This document shows, piece after piece, positions 5,947-10,378 of a DNA stretch of 10,378 nucleotides. Where the stretch lies: the NCBI GenBank assembly GCA_964630905.1, contig CAZVWR010000080.1, positions 1 through 10,378 on the forward strand. Reading direction: 5' to 3'. The stretch comes from JAGOEX01 sp964630905 (GTDB lineage: Bacteria > UBP6 > UBA1177). The position numbers and the translations under genes were made by a program. The notes beneath the pieces are model-generated. The model was not told the origin of the DNA. It did not search any database and saw nothing but the letters and a program-made list of their open reading frames with translations. The first letter of the stretch is position 1. Each line of letters starts with the position of its first letter.

Positions 5947-6987
5947 CTAAGTATATAATATCAGTGAAAAAATTGCATCAATTGCAACAACGAGGAATAT
6001 TGAGACAACAACCGATTCAGTTGTCGCTCTTCCAACCGCATCTGCTCCGCCGCGGACATTAAGCCCTTTGAAACTGCCGACTGCAAGAATAACCCATGCA
6101 AAGGAGATACTCTTGATAGTTCCCCAGAAAATATCAGCAAATTCAAGGGATTCTATCATCTGGTTTACAAAAGCTCCGGCAGGAATACTATAAACCGAAG
6201 CAACAAGAAAACCACCGAAAATACCAGCGATATCAGCTACAAGCGTCAAAATCGGCATAACAAGCGTGAACGCCCAGAATTTTGGAACGAGGAGAAATTT
6301 AAGCGGCTTGATACCCATTGTTTTAAGAGCATCAACCTCTTCCATTACAACCATCGTGCCAATTTCAGCCGCGATTGAACTTCCCGTTCTGCCTGCAATA
6401 ATTATCGCCGTGATCAAAGGGCCGAGTTCTTTTGTCATCACCATCGTACTCATCATCGCAATGTAGCCCTGACCACCCATCTTGGCAAGCTGTATCGCCG
6501 CCTGAAGAGCAATGGTCAGACCAATCAGAAAGGCAAGCAGTGAAACGATCGGAATAGCTTTATATCCGATATAATAGGCGTTCTTTGTCGCATCATCCTT
6601 TAAAACGAACTTTCTGTTATAAAGCGATTCAAACGAATAAAATAACATGTCAACCATAATAACACAGAAGTAATATATTATCTCCCATGTTTTAATGAGA
6701 GTTTCACCAAATCTTTCAAGAAAAGGCTCTTTTTTACGGGGATTTTTTTCTTCCTCGGATTCTTCCTTCTGATAAAAGATCTCTTTTCTGACATCTTCAT
6801 CAATTACCAGTTTTTCACCAAACTCTTCAGAAAGCTTTCTTATCAGTGCTTTTGTCATCGAGTTGAGTGTAATGTCTGCTACATCTATTGTGACAGAATC
6901 AAGTTTTGAGATTGATGCAGAAATTTCCAGATATGCTTTTTCGCTGTTTTCAATTGTGAGGTCGCCCGGGATCTTAATCTTTTCCAT
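5947..6987 (-). CDS. mlaE: MlaE-family lipid ABC permease with fused N-terminal STAS (MlaB-like) domain
   Basis: The product is an inner-membrane permease of an MCE/Mla-type lipid transporter. Residues 1-70 look like a degenerate STAS domain, as in the separate MlaB protein, with a DVADITLNSMTKALI segment (35-49). A charged linker follows (about 71-90), then the MlaE permease domain with several hydrophobic segments (about 100-346). The hallmark MlaE region runs from TKELGPLITA (185-194) through AGRTGSSIAAEIGTM (198-212) to VDALKTMG (218-225), with RGGADAVGRATTESVV near 312-327. At 346 residues it is longer than typical stand-alone MlaE (about 260), which the fused domain explains. Its start overlaps the end of aspS by 14 bases, and it is followed by the nuclease gene and then its likely ATPase partner. 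No MCE (MlaD) gene is present in the window. Confidence 0.93.
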   Translation of the reverse strand: MEKIKIPGDLTIENSEKAYLEISASISKLDSVTIDVADITLNSMTKALIRKLSEEFGEKLVIDEDVRKEIFYQKEESEEEKNPRKKEPFLERFGETLIKTWEIIYYFCVIMVDMLFYSFESLYNRKFVLKDDATKNAYYIGYKAIPIVSLLAFLIGLTIALQAAIQLAKMGGQGYIAMMSTMVMTKELGPLITAIIIAGRTGSSIAAEIGTMVVMEEVDALKTMGIKPLKFLLVPKFWAFTLVMPILTLVADIAGIFGGFLVASVYSIPAGAFVNQMIESLEFADIFWGTIKSISFAWVILAVGSFKGLNVRGGADAVGRATTESVVVSIFLVVAIDAIFSLILYT

Positions 6988-8731
6988 CTTTTATTTCCGG
7001 AACTGTCAATATATTTAGTTCCTTAAGCTGAATGTCTGTAACTGGTGCCGGAGCTCCGGTCATCAGGCATGATGCACTTGTCGTTTTAGGGAAAGCAATG
7101 ACATCACGGATCCCTTCCTGATTTGTCAGAAGCATGATAAGCCGGTCAAACCCGAGAGCGATACCACCATGAGGCGGAGCACCGAATTCAAGAGCTTCAA
7201 CAAGAAAACCGAAATTTTCCTTGGCCTCCTCGTCACTGATGTTCAGGAATTTGAAAACCTCTTTCTGTTTATCAGTATTATGAATCCTTATTGAACCTCC
7301 GCCAACTTCATAGCCGTTTATCACGACATCATAAGCCCTTGATCTTATTGTTGAAAGATCATCGCCCCTTTTTGCCGCCTCAAAATCAAAATCGGTAAAA
7401 GCATGGTGTTTTGCAACCCATTTTCCACTCTCTTCATCAACTTCAAAAGCGGGAAATTCAGTCACCCACAGAAAATTATAGCTGTTTCTGTCATATAAAT
7501 TATATTCAGCCGCGAGCCGCTTCCTTAAATTGCCCAAAGCGGTAAGAGCAACACCTGTTTTATCAGCAACGATAAACATCGTCCCCTTTTCAGAAATCAT
7601 GTTTTTCAATTTCAATATCTCAGATTCATTAAAGAATTTAAGAAGCGGTGAATCAAGTTCGCCATTTTCCTTCTTTATCCAGGCCATGGCTTTTGCACCA
7701 TCACCCTGAACATCTTTTTCGATCTTTTTGATCTGATTTTTGCTCAGATCTTCTGACTTGCCTTCAAGAACCATCCCCTTCACAACCATTTTCGGGTCAT
7801 TCGCCGCATTTTTAAAAGCAGAAAACTCTGAATTTGCAAAAATATCATCAAGCGTTATAAGTTCCATTCCAAAACGGAGATCCGGCTTATCACTTCCGTA
7901 TTTATCCATCGCTTCATTAAAAGACATCCTTTTAAACGGACGGGGAATATCAATGTTCTTTATCTTTTTAAAAACATATACCAGCAACCCTTCTGTGACA
8001 TTCATCACATCGGCTTCATCATTAAAACTCATTTCGATATCTATCTGGGTGAACTCGGGTTGTCTGTCGGCTCTGAGCGCTTCATCCCTGAAACACTTAA
8101 CTATTTGATAATATTTATCCATTCCGGCAACCATCAATATCTGCTTAAAAACCTGCGGAGATTGCGGAAGAGCATAGAAAGAACCTTTTGATATCCTGCT
8201 TGGAACAATGAAATCTCTCGCTCCACCGGGAGTGCTTTTGACAAGAACAGGGGTTTCAACCTCAACGAATCCCTCTGCATCTAAATACTCATGAACTGCC
8301 GCACTCGCTTTTGACCTTGTTACAAGTGTCTGCTGAATGTTTGATTTCCTGATATCAAGATAGCGGTACTTGAGCTTTAAAACATCTGATGCTTCTTTTC
8401 TGTGATCAAAAGGCATTGGCTTTGAGCTGTTAAGAAGAGTTATGTCAGTTGCATCGATCTCGATGCCACCTGTCGGATATTTATCAGTTCTGTTATCCCC
8501 GCGGTCGATGACAGTTCCTTTTACAGTTACAACATCTTCAAGTGTCAGTCGCTTCGCTTTTTCAACAAGCTCAGGATTGTTGAAAGCAACCTGTGTCATT
8601 CCATATCTATCTGATATTACTAAAAATAGTATCGGACCCAATTCTCTTTTCTGTGTTATCCAGCCTGCAATGACAACATCTTTCCCAAGATCATTTAAAC
8701 AAAGTTCTCCGCATGTGTGAGTTCGCAGCAT
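6974..8731 (-). CDS. aspS: Aspartyl-tRNA synthetase, bacterial type
   Basis: AspS charges tRNA-Asp with aspartate in the cytoplasm. The 585-residue protein has the bacterial layout: an OB-fold anticodon-binding domain (about 1-110), a class II catalytic core split by the GAD insertion (about 280-415), and a bacterial C-terminal extension. Class II motif 2 is FRDEALRADRQ (214-224) and motif 3 is GIALGFDRLIML (523-534). The QSPQ substrate-binding loop is present. Leu31 (RELG) is at the position that is usually Leu in discriminating and His in non-discriminating enzymes, hinting at the former. Two substitutions stand out. The usual TPEGARDF flipping-loop motif reads TPGGARDF, and HHPFT reads HHAFT. 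I chose the ATG at 8731 because GGAGG lies six bases upstream; an in-frame ATG at 8752 would add seven unconserved residues. It is followed by mlaE with a 14-base overlap. Confidence 0.97.
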   Translation of the reverse strand: MLRTHTCGELCLNDLGKDVVIAGWITQKRELGPILFLVISDRYGMTQVAFNNPELVEKAKRLTLEDVVTVKGTVIDRGDNRTDKYPTGGIEIDATDITLLNSSKPMPFDHRKEASDVLKLKYRYLDIRKSNIQQTLVTRSKASAAVHEYLDAEGFVEVETPVLVKSTPGGARDFIVPSRISKGSFYALPQSPQVFKQILMVAGMDKYYQIVKCFRDEALRADRQPEFTQIDIEMSFNDEADVMNVTEGLLVYVFKKIKNIDIPRPFKRMSFNEAMDKYGSDKPDLRFGMELITLDDIFANSEFSAFKNAANDPKMVVKGMVLEGKSEDLSKNQIKKIEKDVQGDGAKAMAWIKKENGELDSPLLKFFNESEILKLKNMISEKGTMFIVADKTGVALTALGNLRKRLAAEYNLYDRNSYNFLWVTEFPAFEVDEESGKWVAKHHAFTDFDFEAAKRGDDLSTIRSRAYDVVINGYEVGGGSIRIHNTDKQKEVFKFLNISDEEAKENFGFLVEALEFGAPPHGGIALGFDRLIMLLTNQEGIRDVIAFPKTTSASCLMTGAPAPVTDIQLKELNILTVPEIKDGKD

Positions 8732-8774
8732 TCTATCCTCCGATTGATTCATACGAGTATGGTCAGATCATTTA

Positions 8775-9512
8775 CTATTTTTTTTCAGCCGGTTGAGTTC
8801 CGCTGTTACCCGATGCTGAATTATCAGAGTAATCCGACGGTATTTTAAAATTAAGCATCTTGATATCAGACGGTTCAACAAGCTTTACAGTCTGAGTTAC
8901 AACAGGCATCTTTTTGTTAGCAGGAATCTTTTGAGCTTTTACTATCATTCCGGCGTCTAGAAAATTGTCTTCGATCTTCGCATCTGTAGAGCGGTACTTC
9001 GCAAGTGATTCAGGCATGATCGCAGCAAATTTCTTTTTAAATTTGATAACTGGAAGATTTTTGAGTTCAGGAGCAACCCATACTTTGTTATACGGTTTTC
9101 CGTCAACCTTAACAAGCCACTCTTCGCAATCCCATTTCTCGACTTTCGACATTCCTAATTTCTCAAAAGTAACCTGAGGAATTACTTTTTCAGGATCGAT
9201 ATGACCTTTTCCTTTCATCTCTTCAGCGAGCTGCCCGGCAAATTCAATATATTTGCTAAGTTGAATTATCTGATAGCTCCTGATTTTATGATTAATTATC
9301 GTTATTCTGTCAGACGGTAGATCAATGATCGTTTCGTTCTTTCCGCTTTCAGATTCATTTTCAGTTCTCATCACATCACTGCCGACAAAGATATTCTTGG
9401 TAACAGTATTGCCGTTTACTTCGATTTCCTCTACCGACTTCCAGACATCTGCCGCAAAAGAAATTAATGGCAGAAAAAAGAAACATAAAACAGTAAAAAG
9501 TGCGCGGTTCAT
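8775..9512 (-). CDS. Secreted DUF4412-like protein
   Basis: This 245-residue protein begins with a clear Sec signal peptide: a short basic start, a hydrophobic core, and likely cleavage after SFA (about residue 20, before ADVW). The lack of a lipobox suggests a soluble periplasmic protein. The mature part resembles DUF4412 proteins: an N-terminal strand series, a NETIIDLPSDRITIINHKIRSYQII stretch (about 59-83), and a WDCEEWLVKVDGKPYNKVWVAPEL region (about 128-151) typical of that fold. The C-terminus is a low-complexity Ser/Gly/Lys tail. GAGG lies seven bases before the ATG at 9512. It sits between another secreted protein and aspS (43-base gap), with no terminator visible on either side. The family has no established function; a role in envelope lipid handling is conceivable from similar lipoprotein-carrier-like folds but is only a guess. 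Confidence 0.8.
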   Translation of the reverse strand: MNRALFTVLCFFFLPLISFAADVWKSVEEIEVNGNTVTKNIFVGSDVMRTENESESGKNETIIDLPSDRITIINHKIRSYQIIQLSKYIEFAGQLAEEMKGKGHIDPEKVIPQVTFEKLGMSKVEKWDCEEWLVKVDGKPYNKVWVAPELKNLPVIKFKKKFAAIMPESLAKYRSTDAKIEDNFLDAGMIVKAQKIPANKKMPVVTQTVKLVEPSDIKMLNFKIPSDYSDNSASGNSGTQPAEKK

Positions 9513-9558
9513 TTCATTACCTCTTAAAAAATAGCTAAATCAGAAACATTCTATTCTT

Positions 9559-10242
9559 TTAAATTTTTTTCTCAATAAACTCTTTTAACTTTTTCTCGCT
9601 TTTTGAAAAATATATCACTGTATCGGCATCTTTCAAAAATTCAGGCCTTTCTTTCTCATCAATTGAGACAAAAGCAAAGCGGTGCTCTCTGAAAAAAACA
9701 GCTCCGTTCACAAGAGGCGAATTTCTGAAACTCTTCATGTCAACTGCTGATAAAAGCTCACCTTTTGAAGTTATATTTAACCCTTTTAAAATAAGATCTT
9801 CACTTTTAGCAGTTTTTTTCCACTCAACAATATATGAACTTTTGATAAGCGGATGTTTCCATTCATCACTTTTTTCGCAATCGCCGGAAAAACAAATTAT
9901 TTTCAAACTGTATTCAGAAAGTTTGGCAAGATCATCAAGATATTTCTTTTCCTGTTTGTCAGGACGGCTTTCAATAAAAACAACAGGATTGTTTTTCACA
10001 ATTGATTTCAAATTTCTCATCAGCCATTCGCCGCTTTCACTTTTAAGATGAAACGCAAATCCGATTCTCTTTTTTTCAGCGTTTTTTATAATATAGTCCG
10101 GTGTATTTCCATCAATGAAAATGTAAGAGTCATTCCGCAAAGGCGGTTCACCAAGTCTTGGCTTTAACTTCGCCTCGGCAGACAGTGTAAACAGAAAAAA
10201 GGCGGTAAACATACCGCTGATAATTTTTATTGACATTCTCAT
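9559..10242 (-). CDS. Secreted protein of unknown function
   Basis: The 227-residue product has a predicted Sec signal peptide (hydrophobic stretch about 6-21, likely cleavage after AEA near residue 24). The mature domain alternates strands and helices and contains IFIDGNTPDYII (about 41-52), VVFIESRPDKQ (about 87-97) and KIICFSGDC (about 113-121), a Rossmann-like rhythm with two nearby cysteines (CFSGDC). I recognise no family and no catalytic motif. GAGGTG lies about five bases before the ATG at 10242; an ATG two codons later is a possible alternative start. It is the first gene of the minus-strand operon after the 5S rRNA gene, and 46 bases separate it from the DUF4412-like gene, which is also secreted. 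The pair may work together in the envelope. Confidence 0.75.
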   Translation of the reverse strand: MRMSIKIISGMFTAFFLFTLSAEAKLKPRLGEPPLRNDSYIFIDGNTPDYIIKNAEKKRIGFAFHLKSESGEWLMRNLKSIVKNNPVVFIESRPDKQEKKYLDDLAKLSEYSLKIICFSGDCEKSDEWKHPLIKSSYIVEWKKTAKSEDLILKGLNITSKGELLSAVDMKSFRNSPLVNGAVFFREHRFAFVSIDEKERPEFLKDADTVIYFSKSEKKLKEFIEKKI

Positions 10243-10269
10243 TACTCACCTCAAATGGTAAACTGATAG

Positions 10270-10299
10270 ATGTTACACTAAAATCATAAAATAGGCAAA
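10270..10299 (-). promoter_or_regulatory. Weak promoter candidate for the minus-strand operon
   Basis: On the minus strand, TTTGCC (10294-10299) and TAACAT (10270-10275) are separated by 18 bases. An alternative -10, TATGAT (10283-10288), lies between them but lacks a good -35. Either would transcribe the secreted-protein gene starting at 10242. The matches are weak and readthrough from the rRNA operon is an alternative source of transcripts. Confidence 0.25.
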
Positions 10300-10322
10300 T
10301 AGTGATAATGATTTGGAGGGCG

Positions 10323-10331
10323 AAAAAAAAA
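10323..10331 (-). terminator. T-tract after the 5S rRNA gene
   Basis: Nine consecutive T residues on the minus strand follow directly after the 5S rRNA 3' end, as expected for termination of an rRNA operon. No separate GC-rich hairpin is visible between the 5S end and the T-tract, so the structure of the 5S RNA itself would have to provide the stem, or termination may be incomplete. Confidence 0.4.
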
Positions 10332-10332
10332 T

Positions 10333-10378
10333 GAGGCGACGACCTACTTTTCCACGGCCACTGACCGCAGTATCATCG
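10333..10378 (-). rRNA. rrf: 5S ribosomal RNA, 3' part (cut by the window edge)
   Basis: The minus strand reads CGATGATACTGCGGTCAGTG, then CGTGGAAAAGTAGGTCGTCG and ends in CCTC. This matches the conserved 3' third of bacterial 5S rRNA: the CGATGATACTG stretch, the GAAAAGTAGGTCG loop E/helix region and the 3' strand of helix I. The 5' two-thirds lie beyond the right edge. A T-tract follows at once. The exact 3' end is uncertain by a few bases. It implies that an rRNA operon, or at least a 5S gene, directly precedes the protein operon on the same strand. Confidence 0.85.

Noticed and set aside
8750..8761. Short palindrome CATAC-GA-GTATG between the DUF4412-like gene and aspS.
   Set aside because: Five-base arms are expected by chance in 10 kb, and no promoter boxes are positioned around it.
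10300..10315. GATAATGAT-like sequence resembling part of a Fur box upstream of the minus-strand operon.
   Set aside because: Only one and a half hexamer units match and the neighbouring genes have no iron-related features.

Overview
The window comes from an AT-rich bacterial chromosome. An MlaE/MlaF-type lipid transporter and two proteins with Sec signal peptides point to a Gram-negative (diderm) cell. The bacterial-type aspartyl-tRNA synthetase and the 5S rRNA end exclude archaea and eukaryotes. I could not assign a phylum from the sequence alone.

Right part (2671-10378, minus strand). At the right edge is the 3' end of a 5S rRNA gene followed by a T-tract. About 90 bases further on, a tightly packed seven-gene unit begins, read right to left: an unrecognised secreted protein, a DUF4412-like secreted protein, aspS, an MlaB-MlaE-like fused permease, a YhcG/DUF1016 PD-(D/E)XK nuclease, an MlaF-like ATPase and a DUF1846 protein. 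Gaps are at most about 46 bases and three junctions overlap or nearly touch, so co-transcription is likely. Permease and ATPase should form an inner-membrane ABC transporter for lipids. The periplasmic MCE subunit (MlaD) is not in the window, and a nuclease gene sits between the two transporter genes.

Middle (about 996-2660, minus strand). Just downstream of the DUF1846 stop, a strong promoter-like sequence (TTGACA, 17 bases, TATTTT) precedes a compact three-gene cassette: a coiled-coil protein with two C-terminal membrane segments, a small lamin-tail-like beta protein, and a TIR-domain protein with an intact catalytic glutamate and an unrecognised C-terminal domain. This is the best candidate for an undescribed system, plausibly TIR-based (NAD+-cleaving) anti-phage defence with membrane and sensor partners. 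That function is inferred, not shown. The boundary also carries a strong Shine-Dalgarno with a 19-codon ORF, possibly the remnant of a displaced gene.

Left part (1-972, plus strand). One gene converges on the TIR cassette. Its product has weak motif resemblance to uracil-DNA-glycosylase-fold proteins. Its promoter-like sequence has the same spacer length and -10 hexamer as the cassette promoter and is overlapped by a 6-5-6 inverted repeat, a possible operator. Together with the cassette it looks like a small accessory island beside the housekeeping operon.
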